Assembly (NCBI RefSeq): GCF_023158935.1 | Contig: NZ_CP096120.1 | Coordinates: forward strand, 2,504,516 to 2,568,515 | DNA: 64,000 nucleotides | Origin: Acinetobacter portensis | GTDB taxonomy: Bacteria; Pseudomonadota; Gammaproteobacteria; Pseudomonadales; Moraxellaceae | Direction: 5' to 3' | In this document: positions 41,338 through 50,399 of the stretch, one piece after another | Layout of the letters: each line of letters starts with the position of its first letter | Position numbering within the stretch: position 1 is the first letter of the stretch | Notes under the pieces: model-generated | What the model was told of the DNA's origin: nothing | The model's database searches: none | The model's input: the letters and a program-made list of their open reading frames with translations, nothing else | Position numbers and translations under genes: made by a program

Positions 41338-42264
41338 ATGCGTGTATTTATTCTGGTCTTTGTAAGCTTAGTTTTTATTTTATTGATTGTTCAAAATAAA
41401 AAACATCCTCAAGTGATATTAAATAGCCCCATTGATAGAGTTTTACACCCTACAGATACTCGACTCAGATATAAAATTTCAGAAATAGATTCTAGATTTA
41501 ATATTTCACATGAACGAGCTATTCAATTAAGCCAAGAAGCAGCTGCAATTTGGACAGCAGGCACAGGAAAAGAATTTTTTATTTATGACCCAAAAGCAAA
41601 ATTAACTATAAATTTTCACTACGATGAACGTCAAGAAGACAGTTCAGCTCGTTTAGCACATCAAAAAAATATTCAGAATGAGCAAACACAATGGGAAGCA
41701 AAAAATAACGAAGTAAACTCACTTCACAATGAAATTGATCGGATTAATGCCCTTTTAAATGCCAAGAAAATTGAATACGAAACACAAGTTCAAAATCATA
41801 ATCAACAAATTGCACACATTAACCAAAATGGCGGAGCACATGCTTCACAACGCGAAGCTTTCAATCAACAAAGAGTATTTCTAGAACAAAAATTGCAGAA
41901 TTTAAAATTTGAAATAGATAGCTATAATTCAAAAATCCATCAGCTCAATATGCAAATAGATGAGTTAAATCAAATCAACCAAAATATTAATGCATCTATC
42001 CAGCATTTTAATTCGAAATTTAAACCTTATTTATTCGATAAAGGTAATTTTGATGGACGTAATATTAATATTTTTGAGTTTCAATCTGAAGATGACTTAC
42101 GTTTAACACTTGCACATGAATTTGGTCATGCATTAGGTTTAAAACATCATGAAGACCCTAAAGGTCTCATGCACCCAATGATGCAAGATCAAGAACAAAC
42201 TAATTTTAGATTATTACATTCAGATTTAATGCTATTTCAAAATCGTGCTTATTCAAGGGAATAA
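41338..42264 (+). CDS. Membrane-anchored metzincin-like zinc metalloprotease with coiled coil
   Basis: The protein has 308 residues. An N-terminal membrane anchor or uncleaved signal (residues 2-19) precedes an N-terminal part (residues 45-100) that resembles the start of a matrixin domain. Residues about 105-225 are Gln/Asn/Glu-rich and predicted coiled coil. The catalytic site HEFGHALGLKHH (260-271) gives HExxHxxGxxH with a following Met-turn candidate (GLMHPMM). The coiled coil is therefore inserted between the N-terminal part and the zinc site. Probably a periplasmic, inner-membrane-tethered protease; the substrate is unknown. It stands alone after the dnaK terminator. Confidence 0.8.
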   Translation: MRVFILVFVSLVFILLIVQNKKHPQVILNSPIDRVLHPTDTRLRYKISEIDSRFNISHERAIQLSQEAAAIWTAGTGKEFFIYDPKAKLTINFHYDERQEDSSARLAHQKNIQNEQTQWEAKNNEVNSLHNEIDRINALLNAKKIEYETQVQNHNQQIAHINQNGGAHASQREAFNQQRVFLEQKLQNLKFEIDSYNSKIHQLNMQIDELNQINQNINASIQHFNSKFKPYLFDKGNFDGRNINIFEFQSEDDLRLTLAHEFGHALGLKHHEDPKGLMHPMMQDQEQTNFRLLHSDLMLFQNRAYSRE

Positions 42265-42398
42265 TCAATAAAATAATGTATCTAACAAATATCACTTATT
42301 AAAAGCTTTTTGCTTTAAAAAAACTCAACCAATCTGCCAATTTCTTGAATATCACGATTCATGCTATTGTATAGATAGATCACTTAGAGGAAAAAGCT

Positions 42399-42776
42399 GT
42401 GAGTTACTATCATATTATTTTGGAAGTAAACGATCATATCAGCACGATTGAAGAAACACGTGATATTGAACTATTTGATATTGTTGAACTTCAACCGTAT
42501 CTTCACTCAATTTTATTACCTTATTTCAATGAACAAATACTTGAATTAGATGATGATAATATTGAGTTTAAAGATGTTCTTCACCTTGAAATTAAGCAAA
42601 CATTATTACCAATAAATGACTTAATTGAAGAAGAACAGCGACTTCTTCCTAGTGATACAGACGTGACCATCACAGCGTATGAAATTTTTAATAATCGTGA
42701 TTTAAGTATTGATATCACAACAGCTGTTTTTGACTTATTAGAAGCTGTAAAAATTGATCCGAATGCGACAATTTAA
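42399..42776 (+). CDS. Small acidic hypothetical protein
   Basis: This 125-residue protein starts at a GTG with an AGAGGA Shine-Dalgarno 7 bases upstream. It is strongly acidic (many Glu and Asp, e.g. LELDDDNIEFKDV, EEEQRLLPSDTD) with alternating beta and helical pattern and no membrane segment. No motif of known function is seen. It has good coding character and a terminator directly after it. It is monocistronic and probably a cytoplasmic protein of Acinetobacter. Confidence 0.75.
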   Translation: MSYYHIILEVNDHISTIEETRDIELFDIVELQPYLHSILLPYFNEQILELDDDNIEFKDVLHLEIKQTLLPINDLIEEEQRLLPSDTDVTITAYEIFNNRDLSIDITTAVFDLLEAVKIDPNATI

Positions 42777-42790
42777 CTAGCTCTAATTAT

Positions 42791-42820
42791 AAAAAAGGTC
42801 TGCAAATGCAGACCTTTTTT
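42791..42820. terminator. Convergent bidirectional terminator
   Basis: The stem AAAAAAGGTCTGC / GCAGACCTTTTTT with loop AAAT lies between the acidic protein gene and the convergent transglycosylase gene. Confidence 0.9.
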
Positions 42821-42834
42821 ATTTGTATCATTTG

Positions 42835-44121
42835 TTATTTCATTATCTTTTTTGCATTTTCATCACGAATAGCATTCAAAAATAATTGCCCTGCTCTACC
42901 CGTTGGACTCAAACCAAAACGTAATTGTTCCTGACGAATTGCTTGGCGAGTTCTATCTCCAATCAAACCATCAACATCACCAATTGAATAACCTCGGCTT
43001 AATAAATAAGCTTGAATTTGACGACGTTCAGTTCTAGATGTTCCTGCATCGTTGGTTGGCCATTCTGCTACAAAACCTTCTGCACCTTGTAAACGATCAG
43101 ATAAATGTGCAATTGCAAGTGCATAACTTTCTGCTGCATTGTAGCTATAAATGGCATCAAAGTTTTTAAAGACTAAGAATAATGGTCCACTTGCACCCGC
43201 TGGTGACATTAAACCTGCTTGCGATAATTCGGTTAAGTTACCTTGAATTAAAGGTGTACCATCTACTCGAACAACGCCACGCTCCACCCATGAAGCAAGT
43301 GTCTTTTTATTACGACGTCCTTCGCCAGCAATAGACATACCTTCAGGCACTTTAATTTCAAAACCCCATGGTTGACCTGTTTGCCATCCACGTTTTTTCA
43401 GAAAATTAGCTGTAGAGGCTAAAGCATCTGTCGTACTTGAAACTAAATCACGACGACCATCACCATCAAAATCTACCGCAAGTTCTTCATAAGTTGATGG
43501 CATAAATTGAGTATGACCAAATGCCCCAGCCCAAGATCCTTTTAGCTGATCTTGTGTTAAATCGCCACGTTGAAGAATTCGCATTGCCGCAAAAAACTCT
43601 CCTCGGAAAAAGTTTTGACGACGACCTTCACAGCTTAATGTTCCCAATGACTGTAATAAATCATTTTTACCGGAAATATTACCGTAGTTACTTTCAACTC
43701 CCCAAACGGCAACTACTGTTTCAATAGACACGCCGTAAGTTGTAGAAACTTTCTTTAGCACATCTGCATGTTGTCGAATTTTTATTTTTCCTAATTCAAC
43801 GCGCTCAACATCAACCAAGCCAGATAAATAATCCCAAATGGGTGTCGAAAATTCTGGCTGATAATTAAGTTTTTCAATAACCGAATAATCTGGCGTTAAA
43901 TTTTGTGTATAGCGATCAAAAGTTAAACTTGAAACACCAGACTGCATTGCCTGATTTTTTAAGTTCGAAATACAGATTTGAAAAGGACTTGGAGAATTGG
44001 AGTCAGAAATATTTTGCCCAGCAGTAATTACTGGAACCGTTTGACCATTAATAATGAGCTCAGCTTGAACCTGAGTTGTGATAAATAAAGCTGAACCAAA
44101 AAGAAAAGCAATATTACGCAT
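42835..44121 (-). CDS. Lytic murein transglycosylase (MltB type) with peptidoglycan-binding domain
   Basis: About 428 residues from the ATG at 44121, which begins a signal peptide (MRNIAFLFGSALFITTQVQA). The frame stays open upstream to 44223, but that extension lies in the AT-rich repeat region and lacks a Shine-Dalgarno; GGGA precedes 44121. The SLT_2/MltB domain has the catalytic glutamate in GVESNYGNISG, then GAFGHTQFMPSTYEELAVDFDGDG. The C-terminal PG_binding_1 repeat follows (IQAYLLSRGYSIGDVDGLIG...). It cleaves the glycan backbone of peptidoglycan in the periplasm, forming anhydro-muramic ends. Confidence 0.93.
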   Translation of the reverse strand: MRNIAFLFGSALFITTQVQAELIINGQTVPVITAGQNISDSNSPSPFQICISNLKNQAMQSGVSSLTFDRYTQNLTPDYSVIEKLNYQPEFSTPIWDYLSGLVDVERVELGKIKIRQHADVLKKVSTTYGVSIETVVAVWGVESNYGNISGKNDLLQSLGTLSCEGRRQNFFRGEFFAAMRILQRGDLTQDQLKGSWAGAFGHTQFMPSTYEELAVDFDGDGRRDLVSSTTDALASTANFLKKRGWQTGQPWGFEIKVPEGMSIAGEGRRNKKTLASWVERGVVRVDGTPLIQGNLTELSQAGLMSPAGASGPLFLVFKNFDAIYSYNAAESYALAIAHLSDRLQGAEGFVAEWPTNDAGTSRTERRQIQAYLLSRGYSIGDVDGLIGDRTRQAIRQEQLRFGLSPTGRAGQLFLNAIRDENAKKIMK

Positions 44122-44137
44122 ATTATCCCGATGCTTT

Positions 44138-44573
44138 TTTGAATTTAAATTATGACTTAAACATACCACTAACAAAGCCAAATAATATAAGTAAATCGTA
44201 AATTTAAATTCATTTTCCTTCACTTTAAATTCATATTTTTACTTTTAAATTCAAAATATAGTTTTAAAGTGGATTTTTTGAATTTAAAACTATAAATATG
44301 CATAAAACTTTGAATTTAAAAACCATAAAATAGGTGCGTTTTAAATTTAAAATAAGGTTTTTAAATTTAAATTAGTGAGATATAAATTCAAAATAACCAA
44401 GTTACCCACAATGAAAACAACCCAAGGAGCTTTTAACTCACTAATTTTGAATTTAAATTGATGTTTTTAAATTCAAAATATCAGTTTTAAATTCATTTTT
44501 AGATAATTTAAATTCAAAGACAGCCTTTTGAATTCATTTTGATGGATTTTAAATTCAAAACTTTAAATTCAAA
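44138..44573. repeat. Phased array of sixteen TTTAAATTCAAA-like sites
   Basis: Nine exact copies of TTTAAATTCAAA (either strand) start at 44138, 44244, 44277, 44309, 44446, 44466, 44507, 44548 and 44562. Seven near copies start at 44203, 44224, 44340, 44360, 44381, 44486 and 44527. Start-to-start distances are mostly 20-21 bp, with some of 31-33 and two of 65, i.e. near multiples of one helical turn. The array fills the promoter region of the transglycosylase gene and the gap to the purK terminator. It contains no gene. Function is unknown: a protein-binding array or curved DNA. Confidence 0.85.
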
Positions 44574-44739
44574 CTACTTAATTTCTTATTTTTATGAATA
44601 CCTCTCATATAACCATCTATTTTTATTCTTTAATTTTTATATAACTACTTTAATATATTGATTATTTTTAGATCAATAATCTTCCGATAAATGGTGCCAA
44701 ACTCGAAAGAGGCGCAATCATGCCCGAACTACACGCATA

Positions 44740-44771
44740 AAAAAAGCGGTCATTTGCATGACCGCTTTTTT
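44740..44771 (-). terminator. purK intrinsic terminator
   Basis: The stem AAAAAAGCGGTCAT / ATGACCGCTTTTTT with loop TTGC lies 18 bp after the purK stop on its downstream side. Confidence 0.9.
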
Positions 44772-44788
44772 AACATTCAAACTTTGGT

Positions 44789-45910
44789 TTAAATGCTCAT
44801 ATCTTCGCTAAGTGCGAGTGGATTCGGTAAAATCTTCGCCAACTTACGACATAAAGTTGTCAATTCAGCACTGTCATTTGGCATAAGGGTAATATGACCA
44901 ATTTTACGACCTTCACGCTCAGTTTTATTGTACAGGTGAAGATGTACACCGTCTAAAGCAAGTACGTCTTCAGATTTAGGATATTGACCAATGATATTGA
45001 TCATCACTATTGGACGTACCACAGCTGTTGAACCTAATGGTAAACCTGCAACTGCACGAATATGATTTTCGAATTGTGAGCAAACAGCACCTTCAATAGA
45101 CCAGTGTCCAGAATTATGAACTCGTGGTGCCATTTCATTGGCATATAAGCCTTTATCTGTCACAAACAACTCAAGCGTTAACACACCCACATAGTTCAAG
45201 TGATTGAGCAAGCGAGTAATGTAGTCTTGTGCAACAGGCTGTAAATCTGCGCTGTTTGGTGCAGGTACAATTGAATGCGACAAAATACCATTGTGGTGAT
45301 GGTTTTCAGCCAATGGCCAAGTTTTTACATCACCGTTTTGACCACGTACCGCAATAATCGAAACTTCACGTGAGAAAATCACAAAGCTTTCTGCAATTAA
45401 TGAACCAGCAGGACCAAGTTCCGCCCATGCTTGATCAATTTGATCTGCGCTGCGTAAAACAAATTGACCTTTACCGTCGTAACCGCCTGTCGCTGTTTTT
45501 AAAACAATAGGCAAACCAAGTTCAGCAACTGCTGACTTTAAGCTTTCTAATGAATCTACAGCTTTATACGGCGCAACAGGAATATCTAATTCATCGAATA
45601 ATGCTTTTTCAGAAAGACGATGCTGTGCAATAGCTAATGCTTGACGCGGAGGATGCATATCTTTGTTTTGCGTTAAAACATCAACATCTGCCAACGGCGT
45701 ATTTTCAAATTCAAGGCTAAAAACATCTGCACTTTCAATGAATTGTTGTAATCCATTTTCAGCTTTAGTCGAAATAACCTGACCCAAAGCTGCTGAAGGG
45801 CAATCTGTACTTGCTTCAAAGAAAGTACATTGAATGTTTAAAGGCAATGCCGCTTGCGCCATCATTCGACCAAGCTGACCACCACCAAAAATACCAATGG
45901 TTTTATCCAT
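44789..45910 (-). CDS. purK: 5-(carboxyamino)imidazole ribonucleotide synthase
   Basis: The 373-residue ATP-grasp enzyme starts with IGIFGGGQLGRMMAQAA. It carries KTATGGYDGKGQF, the ATP-binding VSIIAVRGQNG block and EMAPRVHNSGHWSIEGA with metal ligands. It carboxylates AIR with ATP and bicarbonate in purine synthesis. It follows purE by 28 bp in the usual purEK operon, with a terminator afterwards. Confidence 0.96.
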   Translation of the reverse strand: MDKTIGIFGGGQLGRMMAQAALPLNIQCTFFEASTDCPSAALGQVISTKAENGLQQFIESADVFSLEFENTPLADVDVLTQNKDMHPPRQALAIAQHRLSEKALFDELDIPVAPYKAVDSLESLKSAVAELGLPIVLKTATGGYDGKGQFVLRSADQIDQAWAELGPAGSLIAESFVIFSREVSIIAVRGQNGDVKTWPLAENHHHNGILSHSIVPAPNSADLQPVAQDYITRLLNHLNYVGVLTLELFVTDKGLYANEMAPRVHNSGHWSIEGAVCSQFENHIRAVAGLPLGSTAVVRPIVMINIIGQYPKSEDVLALDGVHLHLYNKTEREGRKIGHITLMPNDSAELTTLCRKLAKILPNPLALSEDMSI

Positions 45911-45938
45911 GATAAAAATTCCTTAATTAAGCTTGGCT

Positions 45939-46451
45939 TTAGATTTGACCAGGAATATTTTTGCTTGCGACTTTTTCAGTTTGTGCAGCACGGAAATCTG
46001 CAACATTTTTAGCAATTTCAGGACGTGTTAAACCTAGAATTTGCGCTGCCATAATTGCAGCATTTGTTGCGCCCGCTGGACCAATTGCAAGTGTACCTAC
46101 AGCAATACCTGCTGGCATTTGTACAATTGAAAGTAATGAATCTACGCCATTTAAAATAGATGACTTCACTGGTACACCAAGCACAGGTAAATCAGTTTTT
46201 GCCGCACACATACCTGGTAAATGCGCTGCGCCACCTGCACCTGCAATAATGACTTGAATACCACGATCACGTGCTTGTTCAGCATATTCGAATAAGCGAT
46301 CTGGAGTACGGTGTGCAGACACAACCTCAGCTTCAAAAGGGACACCAAGTTGCTTAAGCATATTGGCAGTGTGTTCTAGAGTAGCCCAGTCAGACTGAGA
46401 ACCCATGATAATTCCAACGAGAGGAGTGTCTTGTGAAGCGGCCGCATTCAT
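45939..46451 (-). CDS. purE: N5-carboxyaminoimidazole ribonucleotide mutase
   Basis: The protein has 170 residues. Signature blocks are [61 protein letters not shown] and [23 protein letters not shown]. It converts N5-CAIR to CAIR. It is first in the purEK operon. No purine riboswitch is visible upstream; 195 bp separate it from the next gene. Confidence 0.96.
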   Translation of the reverse strand: MNAAASQDTPLVGIIMGSQSDWATLEHTANMLKQLGVPFEAEVVSAHRTPDRLFEYAEQARDRGIQVIIAGAGGAAHLPGMCAAKTDLPVLGVPVKSSILNGVDSLLSIVQMPAGIAVGTLAIGPAGATNAAIMAAQILGLTRPEIAKNVADFRAAQTEKVASKNIPGQI

Positions 46452-46646
46452 TGCAATGTTTCCAGAGATTAAAGTAAGAGAGATAAATCTCGACTATAGC
46501 CAAGCTTTAATAAGAGCCACATATTATAGACTGATTTTTCAACTCAATAAAATTTAACGCTTCATTCAAAGCATGATTTTTATTATTTTCTATAAATATT
46601 ACAAAAAATGAAGCAAAAATAGGGCAGTAGTAAATTTCTGTTTTTA

Positions 46647-46988
46647 CTACTGACTGCGGAATACAAAATAAACACAACCACATAAGCATAATGCTGCCCA
46701 AATATAGTCAAGTTTGAACGGTTGTTTAAATAGGAAAATCATAAAGGGCACAAATACCAATAAAGTTACAACTTCTTGGGTAATTTTCATTTGCCCAACA
46801 ACCCAACCATTTTGAGCCAGCATTTTGGTCGCAGGAATCATCAGACCATATTCAAATAGCGCAATAAACCAACTGAATAAAATAGCCTGCCACAACGGAG
46901 CATCGTGCGGTAAAAATTTTAAATGACCGTACCATGCAAGTGTCATAAAACAATTGGCAAGAATTAGAAGTAATATTGGTACAAACAT
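46647..46988 (-). CDS. DUF486-family small membrane protein
   Basis: This 113-residue protein has four hydrophobic helices: VPILLLILANCFMTLAWYGHL, LFSWFIALFEYGLMIPA, VVTLLVFVPFMIFLF and YIWAALCLCGCVYFVF. The pattern and length match DUF486 (distantly related to drug/metabolite transporters). The conserved AWYGH and EY..P.NR-like positions appear as FEYGLMIPATK. Function is unknown. It is a single gene, divergent from mpl. Confidence 0.8.
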   Translation of the reverse strand: MFVPILLLILANCFMTLAWYGHLKFLPHDAPLWQAILFSWFIALFEYGLMIPATKMLAQNGWVVGQMKITQEVVTLLVFVPFMIFLFKQPFKLDYIWAALCLCGCVYFVFRSQ

Positions 46989-47234
46989 CTAAGAAATAAC
47001 CTAAAAAAGATTTCGCTATTGTACAAATTTATTTCCAAATTTGATGCAAATTTATGAATCATTTTTTTTGAACAAAATTAGGTATTTTCATTGCGAAAAA
47101 CGTCTTAATTGATACAAGAAAAACTATCTTTTCAGGTATAGCCTTGCTATCGTTGCTTACAAATCGAATAAATCATGACAACACCACCAAAAACAACGTG
47201 ATGTGTCAAAAAAAGAAGTGGAGTTAAACGTATT

Positions 47235-48599
47235 ATGCATCTGCATATTTTAGGTATCTGTGGCACATTCATGGGTTCTTTAGCATTACTTGCGCGTGAC
47301 CTTGGTCATACAGTTACAGGCTCAGATCAAAACGTTTATCCACCTATGTCTACGCAGTTAGAAAATGCGGGTATTACCTTAATGCAAGGCTATGACCGTA
47401 GCCACTTACAACCACATCCAGATTTAGTGATTGTTGGTAATGCCATGAAACGTGGTATTGATGCTGTGGAATATATGCTGAATGAAGGCTTACCGTATAT
47501 TTCGGGTCCTCAATTCCTTGCAGATCATGTATTACAAGGCAAACATGTACTTGGTGTTGCAGGTACACATGGTAAAACAACAACAACAACAATGCTGGCT
47601 TGGGTGCTTGATCAAGCAGGTTTAGAACCAGGCTTCTTAATTGGTGGCGTACCTTTAGGTTTTAGCGAAAGTGCTCGTTTAGGCGGTGGAAAATACTTCT
47701 GTGTAGAAGCAGATGAATACGATTCTGCATTCTTCGACAAGCGCTCTAAGTTCGTGCATTACCATCCTAAAACAGCCATTTTAAATAACTTAGAATTTGA
47801 CCATGCCGATATTTTTGATGATTTGGCGGCAATTCAAAAACAATTCCATCATTTAGTTCGTACCATTCCAAGTGAAGGTCGCATTATTGCGCCTATTACT
47901 GAAACCAATATTGATGAAGTTTTAGAACAAGGTTGTTGGACACCTGTTGTGCGTACAAGCTTAGATGCGAACGAAAAATCCGAGCTTTATGCAGAGCAAT
48001 TATCTGCCGATGGTTCTCACTTTAAAGTGTTACAACACGGCGTTGTAAAAGGCGAAGTGAAATGGACAATGACAGGTCAGCATTCTGTGGCGAATGCTTT
48101 AGCGACCATTGCTGCCGCAGAACATGTTGGCGTTTCAATTGAAACGGCATGTGAAGCTTTATCTAATTTTGGTGGTGTAAAACGCCGTATGGAGCTTTTA
48201 GGCACTGTACGTGGTATTGAAGTTTATGATGACTTTGCACATCACCCAACGGCAATTGATACGACACTTGAAGGTGCACGTAAGCGTTTAGGCGAACGTA
48301 AACTTTGGGCAATTATTGAACCACGTTCAAACACCATGCGTATGGGTAGCCATAAAGATGGTTTAGCATATTCTGCTCGTTTGGCAGATGAAGTGATTTG
48401 GTATCAACCTGAAGGTTTAGATTGGGACTTACAACCTGTAATTGATGCTGCGCCAAATAAAGCTGTAATTGCACGTACTTTAAATGACATCATTCAAACT
48501 GTAGTCAGCCAAGCAGGTGAGGGCGATGCTGTTGTGATTATGTCGAATGGCGGTTTTGGTGGATTACATCAAAAGTTAATTACAGCGTTAAAAGCTTAA
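47235..48599 (+). CDS. mpl: UDP-N-acetylmuramate:L-alanyl-gamma-D-glutamyl-meso-diaminopimelate ligase
   Basis: The protein has 454 residues in the Mur ligase family. The N-terminal nucleotide-sugar domain has HLHILGICGTFMGSLALLA, the ATP P-loop is GTHGKTTTTTM, and later blocks include NLEFDHADIFDDL and DDFAHHPTAI. It recycles tripeptide from cell-wall turnover by joining it to UDP-MurNAc. Its natural terminator (AGCCCGC-AAAT-GCGGGCT) is split by an IS4-family element 20 bp after the stop, so transcripts may now continue into the transposase gene. Confidence 0.96.
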   Translation: MHLHILGICGTFMGSLALLARDLGHTVTGSDQNVYPPMSTQLENAGITLMQGYDRSHLQPHPDLVIVGNAMKRGIDAVEYMLNEGLPYISGPQFLADHVLQGKHVLGVAGTHGKTTTTTMLAWVLDQAGLEPGFLIGGVPLGFSESARLGGGKYFCVEADEYDSAFFDKRSKFVHYHPKTAILNNLEFDHADIFDDLAAIQKQFHHLVRTIPSEGRIIAPITETNIDEVLEQGCWTPVVRTSLDANEKSELYAEQLSADGSHFKVLQHGVVKGEVKWTMTGQHSVANALATIAAAEHVGVSIETACEALSNFGGVKRRMELLGTVRGIEVYDDFAHHPTAIDTTLEGARKRLGERKLWAIIEPRSNTMRMGSHKDGLAYSARLADEVIWYQPEGLDWDLQPVIDAAPNKAVIARTLNDIIQTVVSQAGEGDAVVIMSNGGFGGLHQKLITALKA

Positions 48600-48629
48600 C
48601 TTATTGCTTAAAAAAAGCCCGCAAATGCG

Positions 48630-50018
48630 TAATGCCAGTCAGTTAAGCAAAAAAAGTTAAAATGCTGTAAAAAGAGCGTATGTAAATACGCTCTTTTTTT
48701 ATGAATTTATCTCAGAATCTAGATTTAACATTAAAACAAACCCTACCTTCACTTTCACAATTCAGTGAATTGATTGATTTAAACTGGATTGAAGATTGCT
48801 TAAACCAAACAGGTAAAGCATCAATTCGAAAAAGAAAACTGCCTGCTGAACATGTTGTTTGGCTGGTGATCGGACTTGCTCTATTTCGAAATCAGCCGAT
48901 TTGGTATGTGGTTCAACAATTGCAACTTGTTTTCGGTACGGCAGAATACTGTGTACCGAGTGCATCCGTACAAGCAAGACAGCGCTTAGGATTAGAACCC
49001 ATGAGTGCTTTATTTTCGACATTAAGTCAGGCATGGTTTAAAGACTCACAACAACAATATAGCAACTTTCACGGTCTATGCGTTTGTGCTGTAGATGGTG
49101 TGGTTTGGTCTATGCCTCATACAGAAGAAAACTTTAAGCACTTTGGTTCATCCAAAGGCAAAACAGCAGCTGCCCCTTACCCACAAGTCAGAGCGACTTG
49201 CCTAGTGAATACCAATACACATGAAATGATTGATGCCCAAATTGGCAGTATGGATCAAGGTGAATTAACCTTAGCCAGTCAATTAAAAGCACCAGTTCGC
49301 AGTATTACCCTATTTGATCGTGCTTACTTCTCTGCTGATTTTTTAGTGAGTTGGCAATCTCAGGCAGAAGAGAGTCATTGGTTGATGCGAGCAAAGGACA
49401 ACCTGCGTTATGAAGTGATTCATCATAATGCGGCCCATGACTTTCAGATCAAAATGCCTGTTTCAGCAAGAGCAAAAAAGATAAATCCGTCATTGGGTGA
49501 CTATTGGGAAGCACGTTTAATTGAAGTTGAATATGCAGGGAAAATAAGATGTTACATTACATCATTAACAGATTCTAAAGTTTATCCATTCAAAGACCTT
49601 GCAATGCTTTATATCCAGCGTTGGGAAATAGAAATGTGTTATCGGGAAATTAAAAGTGATTTACAGGATGCAAGGATTTTAAGAAGCAAACAACCTGATT
49701 TGGTCTATCAAGAATTGTGGGGGGTATTTATTGCATATAATATCTTAAGAAGACAGATGAGGTTTATCGCTGAACATGCAAAGGTGAGTCCTTTAAGGAT
49801 CAGTTTCCATATTGCATCCATGAGTATTATCAATATCTTAAGGCACACACCTTTAGAATCAGCAGGAAACCTACCCAAACATTTAGCGCAATTATTTGAA
49901 CAATCTAAAATATTTGTATTACCTGAAAAAAGGCAAAGGCAATGTCCGCGAGTAGTGAAAATTAAAGCACAAAAATATCCAAGAAAATGCCAGTCAATTT
50001 CTTAACTGACTGGCATTA
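48630..50018 (+). mobile_element. IS4-family insertion sequence in the mpl terminator
   Basis: This 1,389-bp element has perfect 18-bp inverted ends TAATGCCAGTCAGTTAAG (48630-48647 and complement 50001-50018). The target duplication CGCAAATGCG (10 bp) is at 48620-48629 and 50019-50028. Removing the element and one duplication restores a GC-rich hairpin with a T-run after mpl. One intact transposase fills the element. Confidence 0.96.
48701..50005 (+). CDS. IS4-family transposase
   Basis: This 434-residue DDE transposase has an N-terminal domain (RKRKLPAEHVVWLVIGLALFRNQPIW) followed by the catalytic D in CAVDGVVWSMP. The second D is in ITLFDRAYFSADFL, and the YREIKSDLQDARILRSKQP block holds the E and the family's Y-(2)-R-(3)-E-(6)-K signature (YIQRWEIEMCYREIK). 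Uninterrupted; probably functional. Confidence 0.94.
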   Translation: MNLSQNLDLTLKQTLPSLSQFSELIDLNWIEDCLNQTGKASIRKRKLPAEHVVWLVIGLALFRNQPIWYVVQQLQLVFGTAEYCVPSASVQARQRLGLEPMSALFSTLSQAWFKDSQQQYSNFHGLCVCAVDGVVWSMPHTEENFKHFGSSKGKTAAAPYPQVRATCLVNTNTHEMIDAQIGSMDQGELTLASQLKAPVRSITLFDRAYFSADFLVSWQSQAEESHWLMRAKDNLRYEVIHHNAAHDFQIKMPVSARAKKINPSLGDYWEARLIEVEYAGKIRCYITSLTDSKVYPFKDLAMLYIQRWEIEMCYREIKSDLQDARILRSKQPDLVYQELWGVFIAYNILRRQMRFIAEHAKVSPLRISFHIASMSIINILRHTPLESAGNLPKHLAQLFEQSKIFVLPEKRQRQCPRVVKIKAQKYPRKCQSIS

Positions 50019-50070
50019 CGCAAATGCGGGCTTTTTTATTATTGAAAGATCAAAACTAAGGTTTAAAAAT

Positions 50071-50355
50071 TTAAGCCTTCACATCTGAAAAGCTTTCATC
50101 TCGTCTAAACATTACTTCAACATAAGAACAAGTAGGCAAAATTTTAAGGTTCTTTTCACGTGCAAACTCGACTAAAACATCAAGTAATTGGCGCGCAACG
50201 CCTTGACCACGTAAAGAGTCATCTACCCATGTATGGTTTGCAATAACAGTATATTCACTGCTCCACACATAGGTGATTTCAGCAACTCTTTCCCCAGCAG
50301 CATCCACTGCAAAAAACTCACCCAATTGACCATTGTCTTCATGTTGAAATTGCAT
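50071..50355 (-). CDS. GNAT-type N-acetyltransferase, small (YidJ/GCN5-related)
   Basis: This 94-residue protein has the short GNAT fold of the YjdJ/NATD1 type: GEFFAVDAAGERVAEITYVWSS, then VDDSLRGQGVARQLLDVLVEFAREKNLKILPTCSYVEVMF. RGQGVA is the acetyl-CoA pyrophosphate loop. A CS-YV ending is typical of this subgroup. Cytoplasmic; substrate unknown. It forms a tandem with the next gene, about 45% similar by eye. Confidence 0.85.
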   Translation of the reverse strand: MQFQHEDNGQLGEFFAVDAAGERVAEITYVWSSEYTVIANHTWVDDSLRGQGVARQLLDVLVEFAREKNLKILPTCSYVEVMFRRDESFSDVKA

Positions 50356-50399
50356 AGCAAATCTCTAATATTTCTATTTAAATAATAAACATGAATATT

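Noticed and set aside
44122..44223. N-terminal extension of the lytic transglycosylase to 44223
   Set aside because: The extension codes through the repeat array and precedes a perfect signal peptide at 44121 that has its own GGGA.
44138..44573. Array as plasmid-type iterons of an integrated replicon
   Set aside because: No replication-initiator gene is nearby and the neighbours are core genes, so an iteron origin is unlikely; the phased-site interpretation is kept instead.
46507..46701. 64-codon minus-strand ORF between purE and the DUF486 gene
   Set aside because: It overlaps the DUF486 gene's end in another frame, is AT-driven, and has no Shine-Dalgarno.
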